In this document: one piece after another, positions 1 through 12,297 of the stretch
Layout: every line of letters starts with the position of its first letter
Position numbering within the stretch: the stretch's first letter is position 1
Notes under the pieces: generated by a model
Told to the model about the DNA's origin: nothing
The model's input: the letters and a program-made list of their open reading frames with translations, nothing else
Databases searched by the model: none
NCBI RefSeq assembly: GCF_013433315.1
Contig: NZ_WXVV01000008.1
Coordinates: 184,083 to 248,082 of the forward strand
Direction: 5' to 3'
DNA length: 64,000 bases
Source: Pseudomonas crudilactis
GTDB lineage: Bacteria > Pseudomonadota > Gammaproteobacteria > Pseudomonadales > Pseudomonadaceae
Position numbers and translations under genes: made by a program

Positions 1-1350
1 CTGTCGCGCATCGAAGCCCGCGAGCAGCAACTCAAGCGCGCCCGCGACGATTCGCAAGCCGCTTACGATCAGGCGCAGGGTCTGGCGGAAGAAACCCGCC
101 ACACCAACCGCAAGCTGGAACTGGAAGTCCAGGTGCGCAGCAAGATCGAAAAGAAGCTCACCGGTTTCCAGAACTACCTCAACAGCATCATCGACTCGAT
201 GCCCTCGGCGCTGATCGCCCTCGACGAACAGCTTTACGTCACCCAATGGAACCAGGAGGCCAGCGCCCTTTCCGGCACTCGGCTGGACGAGGCGCTGAAC
301 CAGCCGATCTTTCTCGCCTTCGAACCGCTCAAGCCGTTTCTGCCGCAACTCAAGCAGACCGTCGAACAGCACACTGTGGCGAAAATCGAGCGAGTGACGT
401 GGTTCAAGGACGATGAACCGAAGCATTACGCGCTGACGTTCTACCCGTTGATGGGCGGCGCCGGGCGTGGCGTGGTGATCCGTATCGACGACATCACCCA
501 GCGTCTGTCGCTGGAAGAAATGATGGTGCAGTCGGAAAAAATGCTTTCGGTCGGTGGTCTCGCCGCCGGCATGGCCCATGAAATCAATAACCCGCTGGGC
601 GCGATCCTGCACAACGTGCAGAACATTCGCCGACGCCTGTCCGCCGATCTGCCGAAGAACCTCGAAACCGCCGAGCAACTGGGCATTGAACTGGACACGG
701 TAAACCGCTATCTGCAGGGCCGCGAAGTACCGCAACTGCTCGACGGCATCCAACAGGCCGGCGCCCGCGCGGCGAAAATCGTCACGCACATGCTCAGCTT
801 CAGCCGTCGCAGCACCCGACAAATGGCGCCGTGCGACTTACCGGCATTGATCGATCAAGCAGTGGAAATCGCTGGCAACGACTTTGATCTGGCCATCGGC
901 TTCGACTTCAAGGGCCAGGCGATCATCCGTCAGTTCGACCCGGCGCTCGGTCCGGTGCCGGGCACCGCCAATGAACTTGAGCAAGTGCTGCTCAACCTGT
1001 TGAAAAACGCCGCGCAGGCCATCCATCAGCGTGAAGACGACAGCGAACCGGGACGGATCATCCTGCGCACCAAGCTCAATCCACCGTGGGCCGAAATCCA
1101 GGTCGAGGACAACGGCATCGGCATGAGCGAGAACGTGCGCAAACGCACCTTCGAGCCGTTCTTCACCACCAAGGAAATCGGTCAGGGCACCGGCCTTGGC
1201 TTGTCGGTGTCGTACTTCATCATCACCAATAATCACAAAGGACAGATGGAGGTGCAGTCGGCACCGGGCCAAGGCACCTGTTTCACCTTGCGCCTGCCGT
1301 TGACGCAACCGCTGCCTATCGCTGCCGAAACCAATCAATTATCGAGGTAA
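1..1350 (+). CDS. Sensor histidine kinase, 5' end outside the window
   Basis: The reading frame is open from base 1, so the first methionine at 133 is internal and the true start lies upstream. The first ~45 visible residues are charged and heptad-like (coiled coil). A PAS-like domain follows (IIDSMPSALIALDEQ), then a HisKA dimerisation domain with phospho-acceptor motif GMAHEINNPLG (His codon 577-579), then a HATPase_c domain with N box (LLNLLKNAAQAI), G1 (VEDNGIGM) and G2 (GTGLGLSVS). It should autophosphorylate and pass phosphate to a response regulator. No receiver domain or partner regulator is visible here, and any sensory or membrane segment would be upstream. The adenosyltransferase gene begins 3 bp after the stop, so the two are probably co-transcribed. 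The signal is unknown. Confidence 0.9.
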   Translation: MSRIEAREQQLKRARDDSQAAYDQAQGLAEETRHTNRKLELEVQVRSKIEKKLTGFQNYLNSIIDSMPSALIALDEQLYVTQWNQEASALSGTRLDEALNQPIFLAFEPLKPFLPQLKQTVEQHTVAKIERVTWFKDDEPKHYALTFYPLMGGAGRGVVIRIDDITQRLSLEEMMVQSEKMLSVGGLAAGMAHEINNPLGAILHNVQNIRRRLSADLPKNLETAEQLGIELDTVNRYLQGREVPQLLDGIQQAGARAAKIVTHMLSFSRRSTRQMAPCDLPALIDQAVEIAGNDFDLAIGFDFKGQAIIRQFDPALGPVPGTANELEQVLLNLLKNAAQAIHQREDDSEPGRIILRTKLNPPWAEIQVEDNGIGMSENVRKRTFEPFFTTKEIGQGTGLGLSVSYFIITNNHKGQMEVQSAPGQGTCFTLRLPLTQPLPIAAETNQLSR

Positions 1351-1353
1351 CCC

Positions 1354-1938
1354 ATGGGCTTTCGCCTGTCGAAAATCTACACCCGCACCGGTGACAAAGG
1401 CGAAACCGGCCTGGGCGATGGCCGCCGCGTGCCCAAGGATCACCCGCGCATCGAGGCAATCGGCGAGGTCGATACGCTGAACAGTCAGGTCGGCGTGTTG
1501 CTGGCCGGGTTGCTGGCCGAGCGTGACACGTATCCCGGACTAAATGAACTGATCGAGGTGTTGGCACCTTGTCAGCATCGGCTGTTCGATCTGGGTGGCG
1601 AGTTAGCGATGCCGGAGTATCAGGCATTGAACGCGGCAGAAATCGAACGGCTGGAAACTGCGATCGATCTGTGGAATGAAGAGCTGGGGCCGCTGGAGAA
1701 TTTCATTCTTCCGGGCGGGTCGATGCTGATTGCGCAGGCGCATGTGTGCCGGAGTCTGGCGAGGAGTGCCGAGCGGCGCTGTCAGCATTTGAATGCGCTG
1801 GAGCCGTTGGCCGGGGTTGGGCTGGCGTATATCAATCGGTTGTCGGATTTGCTGTTTGTCGCGGCGCGGTTGATTGCGCGGCGGCAGGGGATTGCGGAGA
1901 TTCTTTGGCAACCGGCGGTAAAACCTGCAGAAAAGTAG
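1354..1938 (+). CDS. PduO-type cob(I)alamin adenosyltransferase
   Basis: This 194-aa protein has the N-terminal ATP-binding signature of PduO-type adenosyltransferases (KIYTRTGDKGETGLGDG) and the later conserved segment LPGGSMLIAQAHVCRSLAR, AERR. The family transfers the 5'-deoxyadenosyl group of ATP to Co(I) corrinoid, making adenosylcobalamin for B12-dependent enzymes. Length is normal for the family. The start has GAGG at 1344-1347 six bases upstream and lies 3 bp after the kinase stop, which suggests one transcript. A REP pair follows the gene. The other two adenosyltransferase families (CobA, EutT) have different signatures. Confidence 0.93.
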   Translation: MGFRLSKIYTRTGDKGETGLGDGRRVPKDHPRIEAIGEVDTLNSQVGVLLAGLLAERDTYPGLNELIEVLAPCQHRLFDLGGELAMPEYQALNAAEIERLETAIDLWNEELGPLENFILPGGSMLIAQAHVCRSLARSAERRCQHLNALEPLAGVGLAYINRLSDLLFVAARLIARRQGIAEILWQPAVKPAEK

Positions 1939-1950
1939 CGCCTCACAGGC

Positions 1951-2039
1951 CGCCTTCGCGAGCAAGCTCGCTCCCACAGTTGATTGGGTTCATCCAGTTG
2001 GAATGCAGTCAAATGTGGGAGCGAGCTTGCTCGCGAAGA
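1951..2039. repeat. REP palindrome pair 1
   Basis: Two Pseudomonas REP units in opposite orientation (1951-1979 and 2014-2038) share the palindromic core GCGAGC..GCTCGC next to TGTGGGA. They lie between the convergent adenosyltransferase and Nudix genes, where such pairs often mark transcript ends. Confidence 0.92.
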
Positions 2040-2051
2040 GGCCAGCAGCCT

Positions 2052-2999
2052 TTACAGAGAATCAGGCCAGAACGCGCGAATCCCCGCGACACCCTGCGCG
2101 CCAACGCCCCAAGCCTTCTCGCGCTCAGCCGGACCAACCCCGCCCAACAGAAACACCGGCTTACTAAAGCCTTCGATCAACGTTGAAGCCTGCTCCCAGC
2201 CCAACGGCTGGGCATCCGGGTGCGTCAAAGTCGGCTGCACCGGCGACAGCGTGACGAAATCCACGCCCATCTGCTCGGCGAGCGCCAGTTCTTCAACGTT
2301 GTGGCACGACGCCGCCAACCAGCGCTCCGCCGGTAACGGCCGCCCCGCCGCCGCGTATTTGCGCAGCTGTGCAGAGGTGATGTGCCAGCCGGCAGACGGG
2401 AAATCGCCGAGCCACTCGAACGGCCCCTTGATCATCAACTGCGCCTTCCCGGCACACAGCCCGGCCGCATCGACAGCCAGATCGCGATATTTGGGGTCAT
2501 AGCCGTTCGGCGCGCGCAACTGGATCAGTTTGATCCCACCGGCAATCGCCTTCTGGATACCGCGCAGTAGAGCCGGGGTTTCCAGATCTTCAGGGGTAAT
2601 CAGGTACTCCGCCGGCAAACGCGCCGCCGCAACGATCGGCTGGTTCGCGGCCGGGAATTCGTAGCTCGCCAGTTCCTTCGCCGAGACCCAGGCCAACGGC
2701 TGCCCTTCAGCACCGTGCGGCTCGCCGGTGAATGCCGACACTTCCCAGACATCCAGCAATACCTGCTTGTCCGGGTAGTCGTGACGCACTTTGATCAGCG
2801 GGCGGGCTGAGCCAACGACAATGCCCAACTCTTCGTGCAGCTCACGGGCCAGTGCGCCTTCGACCGACTCGTCGGCCTCGACCTTGCCACCGGGAAACTC
2901 CCACAGACCACCCTGATGCTGGGTGTCGGCGCGGCGGGCGATGAGGATTTTGCCGCTGCTATCACGAATGACCGCAGCGGCGACGTGTACGCGTTTCAC
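2052..2999 (-). CDS. Nudix hydrolase fused to a ThiE/TenI-like domain
   Basis: A 315-aa two-domain protein. The N-terminal half is a MutT-type Nudix domain, with the Nudix box running from GGKVEADESVEGALARE into LHEELG. The C-terminal half resembles thiamine-phosphate synthase (TIM barrel; LIQLRAP, HNVEELALAEQMG, FVTLSPV, PVFLLGGVG). The family is usually annotated as a house-cleaning NTP pyrophosphohydrolase. Whether the ThiE-like half is active is unknown. I chose the GTG at 2999 because GGAGGAG lies 8 bp upstream and the GTG overlaps the stop of the upstream GST gene as GTGA. A longer open frame back to 3050 exists but lacks this support. The order secA-argJ-GST-Nudix matches P. aeruginosa PA4403-PA4400. 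Confidence 0.9.
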   Translation of the reverse strand: MKRVHVAAAVIRDSSGKILIARRADTQHQGGLWEFPGGKVEADESVEGALARELHEELGIVVGSARPLIKVRHDYPDKQVLLDVWEVSAFTGEPHGAEGQPLAWVSAKELASYEFPAANQPIVAAARLPAEYLITPEDLETPALLRGIQKAIAGGIKLIQLRAPNGYDPKYRDLAVDAAGLCAGKAQLMIKGPFEWLGDFPSAGWHITSAQLRKYAAAGRPLPAERWLAASCHNVEELALAEQMGVDFVTLSPVQPTLTHPDAQPLGWEQASTLIEGFSKPVFLLGGVGPAEREKAWGVGAQGVAGIRAFWPDSL

Positions 3000-3628
3000 G
3001 GAATCAACTCCTCCAGTCCAGCCTTTTGCCATGCTTTGAAGGCGGGCCATTGGTAGACGGTTTCAACATAGGCTTCGTCGGCGGCGGGCAGCTGCACTTG
3101 GTAGGTGCGCAAACGCACGGCAATCGGGGCGAAGAAGGCATCGGCAAGACTCACCCGACCGAACAGGTACGGCCCGCTCTCGGTGGCGGCGGCGCGGCAT
3201 TCAGCCCACAGCGCGAGCATGCGCTCGATGTCGATCTTCACTTCTGGCGGCACCGGGTTCAGCGGTGCGTCATGGTTGAGGTTGAACGGCATGTGATTGC
3301 GCATGGCGAAGAAACCGCTGTGCATTTGTGCGCAAGCGGATCGGGCCTGAGCGCGGGCGAAAATGTCGGAGGGCCATAGTTGCTCGGACGGGAACGTCTC
3401 GGCGAGGTATTCGGCAATTGCCAGTGAGTCGGCAATGGTGCCGCGCGCCGTTTGCAGCAGCGGGACTTTGGCGGTCGGCGAATGCTTGAGCAGCAGCGCG
3501 CGGGTATCGGGCTTGCCGAGTTTGATCAGTTCTTCGCTGTACGGTGCGCCGGTCAGTTCAAGCGCCAGTGCGGCACGCAGGGACCAGGAGGAAAGCAGTT
3601 TGTCGCCGATGATCAGGTGCAGGGACAT
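2996..3628 (-). CDS. Glutathione S-transferase family protein
   Basis: 210 aa with a thioredoxin-like N-terminal domain (LHLIIGDKLLSSWSLRAALAL, then KVPLLQ and DSLAIAEYLAE, the usual glutathione-contacting segments) and an all-alpha C-terminal domain. The Ser-Ser-Trp-Ser sequence near residue 14 is where the catalytic Ser/Cys usually lies in bacterial GSTs. It is cytoplasmic, and the substrate cannot be told from sequence. Its stop overlaps the GTG start of the Nudix gene by 4 bp, implying translational coupling. A REP pair separates it from argJ. Confidence 0.9.
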   Translation of the reverse strand: MSLHLIIGDKLLSSWSLRAALALELTGAPYSEELIKLGKPDTRALLLKHSPTAKVPLLQTARGTIADSLAIAEYLAETFPSEQLWPSDIFARAQARSACAQMHSGFFAMRNHMPFNLNHDAPLNPVPPEVKIDIERMLALWAECRAAATESGPYLFGRVSLADAFFAPIAVRLRTYQVQLPAADEAYVETVYQWPAFKAWQKAGLEELIP

Positions 3629-3686
3629 GGGTGTGGCGCCTTTTCGTCAGTGGAGAAACCTGGAGACTTGCATTCTTTGAGCTGCC

Positions 3687-3763
3687 GCCTTCGCGAGCAG
3701 GCTCGCTCCCACATTGGATCGTGTTGTCACAAATCCCCTGTGGGAGCGAGCCTGCTCGCGAAA
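3687..3763. repeat. REP palindrome pair 2
   Basis: Inverted pair of REP units (3687-3713 and 3739-3763), here with the core variant GCGAGCAGGCTCGC, between argJ and the GST gene. Confidence 0.92.
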
Positions 3764-3782
3764 GAAGCGACCCGGTCTTGGA

Positions 3783-5000
3783 TCAGGTGCGGTATTCGGC
3801 GTTGATCTTCACATATTCATGCGACAGGTCGGTGGTCCAGATGGTTTCGCTGCAATCGCCGCGACCCAGTTCGATGCGGATAGTGATCTCTTCCTGCTGC
3901 ATCACCGCCGAACCCTGGGCTTCAGTGTAGGTCGCCGCACGGGCACCACGGCTGGCAATGCACACTTCGCCGAGGAACACGTCGATCTTGCTTACGTCCA
4001 GATCCGGCACGCCGGCACGGCCGACCGCGGCGAGGATACGGCCCCAGTTCGGGTCTGAAGCGAACAGCGCAGTCTTGATCAGCGGCGAATGCGCAACGGT
4101 GTAGCCAACGTCCAGGCACTCCTGATGATTGCCGCCACCATTCACTTCAACCGTCACGAACTTGGTTGCGCCTTCGCCGTCACGCACGATGGCCTGGGCC
4201 ACGTCCATGCACACTTCGAACACCGCTTGCTTCAACTTGGCGAACAACTCGCCTTCGGCGCGGGTGATTTCCGGCAGTGCAGCTTTACCGGTAGCAATCA
4301 GCATGCAGCAGTCGTTGGTCGAGGTGTCGCCGTCGATGGTAATGCGGTTGAACGACTTGTTGGCACCGTCGAGCATCAAGTTGTGCAGCACTTCGCGGGA
4401 GACTTTGGCGTCAGTGGCGATGTAACCGAGCATGGTCGCCATGTTCGGGCGGATCATGCCCGCGCCTTTGCTGATGCCGGTGACGGTGATGGTCACACCG
4501 TCATGCTCGAACTGGCGGCTGGCGCCCTTCGGCAGGGTATCGGTGGTCATGATCCCGGTGGCGGCGGCTTCCCAGTTGTTTTCCGACAGGTCATCCAGTG
4601 CGGCTTGCAGCGCGCCTTCGATCTTCTCGACCGGCAGTGGCTCACCAATCACGCCGGTGGAGTACGGCAGGATCTGCTCGGCAGCAACGCCGGTCAGCTC
4701 GGCCAACTTTGCGGTGGTGCGTTCAGCAGCGGCCAGGCCCGGCTCGCCAGTGCCGGCGTTGGCATTGCCGGTGTTGGTCAGCAAATAACGCACGGCATTC
4801 TGTACACGCTTCTTCGCCAGGATCACCGGCGCGGCGCAAAAGGCGTTCAAGGTGAACACGCCCGCCACGGTCGAGCCTTCGGCGCAGCGCATCACAACGA
4901 CATCTTTGCGCCCGGGGCGCTTGATGCCGGCCGAGGCGATACCGAGTTCAAAACCGGCAACCGGGTGCAACGTTGGCAAAGGACCAAGACCAACAGCCAT
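3783..5000 (-). CDS. argJ: Arginine biosynthesis bifunctional protein ArgJ
   Basis: 405 aa, normal length for ArgJ (glutamate N-acetyltransferase / amino-acid N-acetyltransferase). It moves the acetyl group from N-acetylornithine to glutamate, which closes the cyclic arginine pathway. The ATML motif around Thr189 ([12 protein letters not shown]) is the self-cleavage site; this Thr becomes the nucleophile of the beta chain. Other family motifs are NTGNANAGTG near the N terminus and DPNWGRI near the C terminus. AAGGAG stands 8 bp before the ATG. The gene is downstream of secA on the same strand, separated by a terminator hairpin, so it probably has its own promoter in the 122-bp gap. Confidence 0.97.
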   Translation of the reverse strand: MAVGLGPLPTLHPVAGFELGIASAGIKRPGRKDVVVMRCAEGSTVAGVFTLNAFCAAPVILAKKRVQNAVRYLLTNTGNANAGTGEPGLAAAERTTAKLAELTGVAAEQILPYSTGVIGEPLPVEKIEGALQAALDDLSENNWEAAATGIMTTDTLPKGASRQFEHDGVTITVTGISKGAGMIRPNMATMLGYIATDAKVSREVLHNLMLDGANKSFNRITIDGDTSTNDCCMLIATGKAALPEITRAEGELFAKLKQAVFEVCMDVAQAIVRDGEGATKFVTVEVNGGGNHQECLDVGYTVAHSPLIKTALFASDPNWGRILAAVGRAGVPDLDVSKIDVFLGEVCIASRGARAATYTEAQGSAVMQQEEITIRIELGRGDCSETIWTTDLSHEYVKINAEYRT

Positions 5001-5062
5001 GAATGCGCTCCTTACTCAATGATGTCAGCACCGTCACGCGCAGCAACGGTGGTTTAAATGGC

Positions 5063-5095
5063 AAAACGCCGCGACGGCAGGAGCCGGTCGCGGCG
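5063..5095 (-). terminator. Rho-independent terminator of secA
   Basis: Read on the minus strand, a GC-rich stem (CGCCGCGAC pairing with GTCGCGGCG; arms at 5067-5075 and 5087-5095) is followed by TTTTGCC. It lies 28 bp beyond the secA stop. Confidence 0.8.
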
Positions 5096-5122
5096 CGGGT
5101 ATTTCAGCGATTGAAACGGGTT

Positions 5123-7858
<2,736 letters not shown>

Positions 7859-8167
7859 ATCGGCAGGATCTTCCACACTAAAGGGATGGAGGGCGGCCCC
7901 GTGAGCGTCGCCCGTGCAGCCCTCATGGCCGCATGCGAACGAGCATTCTACCCGGAAACGGAAGTGAGGAAAGTGGCGATGTTCCACGATGCTGGCACTG
8001 CGCTTTGACGGGGCTCACTTAAAATAGGGGCGTTTTGCTCAACTTCAAGTCATACAAGGCAGAAGTTAGTCGTTGATTTAATGGGTAAAGCGGGGGCAAA
8101 AGCAATGGGCGAGTGAATCCACCTCTTTCTGCTACCATGGCGTTTCTGTTACTTCAGGTGTTCGATC
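7859..8167. promoter_or_regulatory. Divergent secA / dciA promoter region
   Basis: A 309-bp gap between the secA start and the dciA start. No gene is supported here. An extended -10-like TGCTACCAT near 8131-8139 points toward dciA, and an A/T-rich stretch at 8015-8026 may belong to a secA promoter. No clear -35/-10 pair with standard spacing could be assigned, and no SecM-like arrest peptide was seen. Confidence 0.45.
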
Positions 8168-8623
8168 ATGGCATTTCGCCCTCTTACGGCCAGAGCACCC
8201 GCCGTTCTCCTGCGCGAAGCCAAGCCGCTCAAAGCCATCCTCGGCCACGCCCAACGACTGGGTCATCTGCAGCGCCTGCTCGAAAGCCAACTGCAACCCG
8301 CCGCCCGTGAACATTGCCATGTAGCGTCGTGGCGTGAGGGCAGTCTGTTGCTGATTGTCACCGATGGCCACTGGGCCACGCGCCTGCGTTACCAGCAAAA
8401 ACGCTTGCAGCGGCAGTTGCAGATGTTTGACGAGTTCGCCAGTTTGACGCGGATTCTGTTCAAGGTGCAGCCGCCGACCGTTCAACGCGGAGCGGCCGGG
8501 CACACAATGGATTTGTCGACGGATGCAGCGGCGACGATTCAGGCCACGGCGGACGGGATCACTGACCCGGGGTTGCGCGCGGCGCTGGAACGACTGGCGG
8601 CGCACGCCAAAGCCAAGACCTGA
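8168..8623 (+). CDS. dciA: DciA-like DUF721 protein (helicase loader)
   Basis: 151 aa with the DUF721/DciA fold: an N-terminal segment LREAKPLKAILGHAQRLGHLQ, then a KH-like core (HCHVASWREGSLLLIVTDGHWATRL) and LRYQQKRLQRQLQ. In bacteria that lack DnaC, DciA interacts with the replicative helicase DnaB and helps load it. The C-terminal ~40 residues are low in complexity and probably disordered. DUF721 genes lie near secA in Pseudomonas. Here it is divergent from secA, and it converges on the HerA-like gene across a REP pair. Confidence 0.85.
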   Translation: MAFRPLTARAPAVLLREAKPLKAILGHAQRLGHLQRLLESQLQPAAREHCHVASWREGSLLLIVTDGHWATRLRYQQKRLQRQLQMFDEFASLTRILFKVQPPTVQRGAAGHTMDLSTDAAATIQATADGITDPGLRAALERLAAHAKAKT

Positions 8624-8630
8624 CAAATTC

Positions 8631-8724
8631 CCTGTGGGAGCGAGCTTGCTCGCGAATGCGGACTGTCATTCAACCTATGTGTTGCCTGACACGGCGCCTT
8701 CGCGAGCAAGCTCGCTCCCACAGG
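8631..8724. repeat. REP palindrome pair 3
   Basis: REP units at 8631-8658 and 8696-8724 in opposite orientation, filling the convergent gap between dciA and the HerA-like gene. The order of the two orientations is the reverse of pairs 1 and 2. Confidence 0.92.
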
Positions 8725-8726
8725 TT

Positions 8727-10205
8727 TCAGCGGCGTTTGCTGCCGCCGAGCAGCGACCCCATCAGGCCGCGCACCAGTTGTTTGCCGAGGTTATTGGCAG
8801 CCTGACGCATGGCTGACTTCAAGGCCTGCCCTGCTGCCGTACCCAGGAACTCTCCAGCCCTGTCCGCCAGACTCGGCTCTTGCGAAGCCGCTGGCGCTTC
8901 AGCCTCAGGCGCCAGCCCTTTACGCCCCATCAGAATTTCATACGCAGACTCACGATCGATCGGCTTGTCATAGCGGCCCTTGAACGGCGATCCGGCAATC
9001 AGCATGGTTCGTTCGGTATCGGTCAGCGGCCCGATTCGCGATTGCGGTGGCGCCACGAGTACGCGCTGGACCATCTCCGGCGTGCCTTTCTCCGTCAGCG
9101 TCCCCACCAACGCCTCGCCAATCCCCAACTCGGTCAGCACCGACAGGCTGTCAAACGCCGGATTCGGCCGGAAGCCGTCCGCTACCGCGCGCAGGGACTT
9201 CTGCTCTTTGGCGGTAAAGGCGCGCAAGCCATGCTGAATGCGCAGGCCGAGCTGCGCCAGCACGTCATCGGGCAAGTCCGCCGGCGACTGCGTGACGAAA
9301 TACACGCCAACGCCTTTGGAACGGATCAAGCGCACCACTTGCTCCAGCCTTTCCTGCAAGGCCTTGGGCGTATCGCCAAAGAGCAAATGCGCCTCATCGA
9401 AAAACAGCGCCAGCAGCGGTTTGTCGGCATCACCGCGCTCCGGCAACTGCTCGAACAGCTCGGCCAGCAGCCACAACAGGAATGTCGCATAGACCTTCGG
9501 CGCTTCGTGCACCAGACGACTGGCGTCGAGCAAGTGAATGCGCCCACGACCATCGGCGGTCGGTTGCAGAATGTCTTCGAGTTGCAGTGCCGGTTCGCCA
9601 AACAAGGCTTCAGCGCCCTGCTGTTCGAGGATTGCCAAGCGGCGCAACAGTGCCTGACTGGAGCCAGTAGTCATCAGCGCCGCGTCTTCGCCCAACAGCT
9701 GCGGGTTTTCCTTGAGGTGATTGAGCAGCGCTTTCAGATCCTTCAGATCCAGCAGTAACAGGCCTTCACGATCGGCGACCTTGAACGCTGCATAAAGCGC
9801 CGACTGCTGACTGTCGGTCAGTTCCAGCAGACTGCCGATCAGCAGCGGGCCCATTTCGCTCAGCGTGGTGCGCAACGGATGACCGGACTCGCCGTGGATG
9901 TCCCACAAGGTCACCGGATAGGCCTGCGCCTTGTAGTTGAGCCACGGCATCCCGGCAATGCGCTCGGCCACCTTGCCCTGCGGATTGCCGGCGGCACCGA
10001 GGCCACACAGATCGCCCTTGATGTCAGCGGCAAACACCGCGACGCCGGCGTCGCTGAACGCCTCGGTCAAACGCTGCAAGGTGACGGTTTTACCGGTACC
10101 GGTGGCGCCCGCGACCAGTCCGTGGCGGTTCGCCAGGCGCATGGCCTGAGCAATCTGTTGGCCTGCGAGATCGGCGCCGATTACGAGTTGCGAGGAGTCA
10201 GGCAT
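8727..10205 (-). CDS. HerA-like P-loop ATPase (DUF853 family)
   Basis: 492 aa. Walker A is GATGTGKT near residue 35 (preceded by RHGLVAG), and Walker B is LLALFFDEAHLLF. DKGDLC-like ADIKGDLCGL and FVTQSPADLPDDVLAQLG (sensor/arginine-finger region) are typical of the YjgR/DUF853 group related to HerA and FtsK hexameric translocases. The C terminus (~430-492) is Ala/Gly-rich with a basic end (GGSKRR). The cellular role of this family is not established. I chose the ATG at 10205 (GGGTGA 4 bp upstream) over a TTG four codons earlier. It is monocistronic, with a 189-bp gap to the divergent chemoreceptor gene. Confidence 0.88.
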   Translation of the reverse strand: MPDSSQLVIGADLAGQQIAQAMRLANRHGLVAGATGTGKTVTLQRLTEAFSDAGVAVFAADIKGDLCGLGAAGNPQGKVAERIAGMPWLNYKAQAYPVTLWDIHGESGHPLRTTLSEMGPLLIGSLLELTDSQQSALYAAFKVADREGLLLLDLKDLKALLNHLKENPQLLGEDAALMTTGSSQALLRRLAILEQQGAEALFGEPALQLEDILQPTADGRGRIHLLDASRLVHEAPKVYATFLLWLLAELFEQLPERGDADKPLLALFFDEAHLLFGDTPKALQERLEQVVRLIRSKGVGVYFVTQSPADLPDDVLAQLGLRIQHGLRAFTAKEQKSLRAVADGFRPNPAFDSLSVLTELGIGEALVGTLTEKGTPEMVQRVLVAPPQSRIGPLTDTERTMLIAGSPFKGRYDKPIDRESAYEILMGRKGLAPEAEAPAASQEPSLADRAGEFLGTAAGQALKSAMRQAANNLGKQLVRGLMGSLLGGSKRR

Positions 10206-10394
10206 TTTGTCACCCAATGGTTAATCTTTGATTCTGCATGGCCGATAAAGAAGAGTGAGAGACCCGACCACAAGTCAGGCCGGACATTTCCCTAAGGAGA
10301 GACGGAAATATCAGCTTGTTTTCACCCTTGCCCATTATGCGCGCTTCTATAAAAGCACGCCCTGGACATTAAGACCTTAGCGGAACCCCAAGCC

Positions 10395-12284
10395 ATGAAC
10401 AAAAATCTGCGCTTCAGCCATAAAATTTTGCTTGCCGCCGCCCTCATCGTCATCGCCGCCTTCGCCTCGTTTACCTTGTACAACGACTGGCTACAGCGCA
10501 ATGCGATCCGCGATGACCTGAACAACTATCTCAACGAGATGGGCGAGGTCACCGCCGACAATATCCAGACCTGGCTCAACGGTCGCATTCTGCTGATCGA
10601 GAACGCCGCCCAGAACATTTCGATCAACCCCGAGTCTGCCAACGTCGCCAGCCTGCTGGAGCAGAAAGCCCTGACCTCGACGTTCATGGCCACCTATCTG
10701 GGCGATGCCACCGGGCACTTCACCATCCGCCCGGACACGAAGATGCCGGACGGTTTCGATCCGCGCGTGCGCCCTTGGTATAAAGGTGCCGAGAGCAGCA
10801 GCACCTCGACCCTGACCGAACCGTACATCGACGCCGCCACCGGCCAGTTGATCATCTCCATCGCCACCGCCTCGAAAAAGGCCGGTCAGAGCGTCGGTGT
10901 GGTTGGCGGTGATCTGAGCCTGCAATCGCTGGTCGACACCCTCGCCGCCCGGGACTTCGACGGCATGGGTTATGTGTTCCTGGTCAGCGCCGACGGCAAG
11001 ATCCTCGTCCACCCGGACAAGGCTCTGGTGATGAAATCCCTGAAAGAAGCCTATCCGCAAGACACCCCGCGCATCAGCAGCGACTTCAGCGAAGTCACCG
11101 TCGACGGCAAGACCCGCATCGTGACCTTCGCGCCGATCAAAGGCCTGCCGTCGGTGAACTGGTACATCGGTCTGTCGGTGGACAAGGATCAGGCCTTTGC
11201 GATGCTCAGCCAGTTCCGCGCCTCTGCGGTCATCGCCACAGTCATCGCAGTCGCGATCATCCTCGCGCTGCTTGGCATGCTGATCCGCATTCTGATCCAG
11301 CCGCTGCACGTCATGACTCGCGCCATGGAAGATATTGCCGACGGCGAAGGCGACCTGACCAAACGCCTGACCATCGTTAACAACGATGAATTCGGCGTGC
11401 TGGGCACCGCATTCAACCGTTTCGTCGAGCGTATTCACGGTTCGATCCGCGAAGTGTCCTCGGCCACCGGTCAGGTTAACGAAGTCGCCCTGCGCGTGGT
11501 CGCGGCGTCGAACTCGTCGATGTACAACTCCGATCAGCAAGCCTCGCGCACCAGCAGTGTGGCCGCAGCGATCAACCAGCTCGGCGCCGCCGCGCAGGAA
11601 ATCGCCCGTAATGCTGCACAGGCGTCGAATCAGGCCAGCGACGCGCGTAGCCTGGCTGAAGACGGCCAGCAGGTGGTGGATCGCAGCATCAAGGCGATGA
11701 ATCAACTGTCGAGCATGCTCAGCGCGTCGAGCAGCAATATCGAGTCGCTGAACAGCAAAACCGTGAACATCGGCCAGATTCTTGAAGTGATCACCAGCAT
11801 TTCCCAGCAAACCAACCTGCTGGCGCTCAACGCAGCGATTGAAGCGGCGCGCGCCGGTGAAGCCGGCCGTGGTTTTGCCGTAGTGGCCGATGAAGTGCGC
11901 AATCTGGCGCATCGCACCCAGGAATCGGCGCAGCAAGTGCAGACCATGATCGAGGAGCTGCAGGTCGGCGCCCGTGAATCGGTGAGCACCATGAGCAACA
12001 GCCAGCGCCACAGTCAGGACAGCGTCGAGATTGCTAACCTGGCTGGCGAACGCCTGAACAGCGTGACGCAGCGTATCGGCGAGATCGACGGGATGAACCA
12101 GTCGGTGGCCACGGCGACCGAGGAACAGACCGCTGTAGTGGAGTCGATCAACGTCGATATCACCGAGATCAATACGCTGAACCAGGAAGGCGTGGAGAAC
12201 TTGCAGGCGACGTTGCGGGCTTGCTCGGATCTGGAGCAGCAGGCTTCGCGTCTGAAACAACTGGTTGGCAGTTTCCGCATCTAA
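10395..12284 (+). CDS. Methyl-accepting chemotaxis protein, PctA-like amino-acid receptor
   Basis: 629 aa, the length of P. aeruginosa PctA/PctB. Order: TM1 (~10-30), periplasmic dCache domain (~35-275), TM2 (~276-298), HAMP (~300-355), and a cytoplasmic signalling domain with the hairpin tip [20 protein letters not shown]. The dCache amino-acid-binding signature is present at PctA numbering: F121, R126, W128, Y129, Y144, D146, D173. The family binds the ligand amino and carboxyl groups with these residues, so an L-amino-acid ligand is a strong inference; which amino acids cannot be read from this. There is no C-terminal CheR-tethering pentapeptide (the protein ends LVGSFRI). No che genes are nearby. 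Confidence 0.95.
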   Translation: MNKNLRFSHKILLAAALIVIAAFASFTLYNDWLQRNAIRDDLNNYLNEMGEVTADNIQTWLNGRILLIENAAQNISINPESANVASLLEQKALTSTFMATYLGDATGHFTIRPDTKMPDGFDPRVRPWYKGAESSSTSTLTEPYIDAATGQLIISIATASKKAGQSVGVVGGDLSLQSLVDTLAARDFDGMGYVFLVSADGKILVHPDKALVMKSLKEAYPQDTPRISSDFSEVTVDGKTRIVTFAPIKGLPSVNWYIGLSVDKDQAFAMLSQFRASAVIATVIAVAIILALLGMLIRILIQPLHVMTRAMEDIADGEGDLTKRLTIVNNDEFGVLGTAFNRFVERIHGSIREVSSATGQVNEVALRVVAASNSSMYNSDQQASRTSSVAAAINQLGAAAQEIARNAAQASNQASDARSLAEDGQQVVDRSIKAMNQLSSMLSASSSNIESLNSKTVNIGQILEVITSISQQTNLLALNAAIEAARAGEAGRGFAVVADEVRNLAHRTQESAQQVQTMIEELQVGARESVSTMSNSQRHSQDSVEIANLAGERLNSVTQRIGEIDGMNQSVATATEEQTAVVESINVDITEINTLNQEGVENLQATLRACSDLEQQASRLKQLVGSFRI

Positions 12285-12297
12285 GATCAAAGGCCTA

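Noticed and set aside
1951..2039. REP pairs as a small RNA gene or terminator of a specific operon
   Set aside because: The same palindromic pairs occur at four unrelated gaps; they are better called REP repeats.
10491..12290. 599-codon frame antisense to the chemoreceptor
   Set aside because: Antisense shadow of a well-supported gene; no ribosome site or motif.
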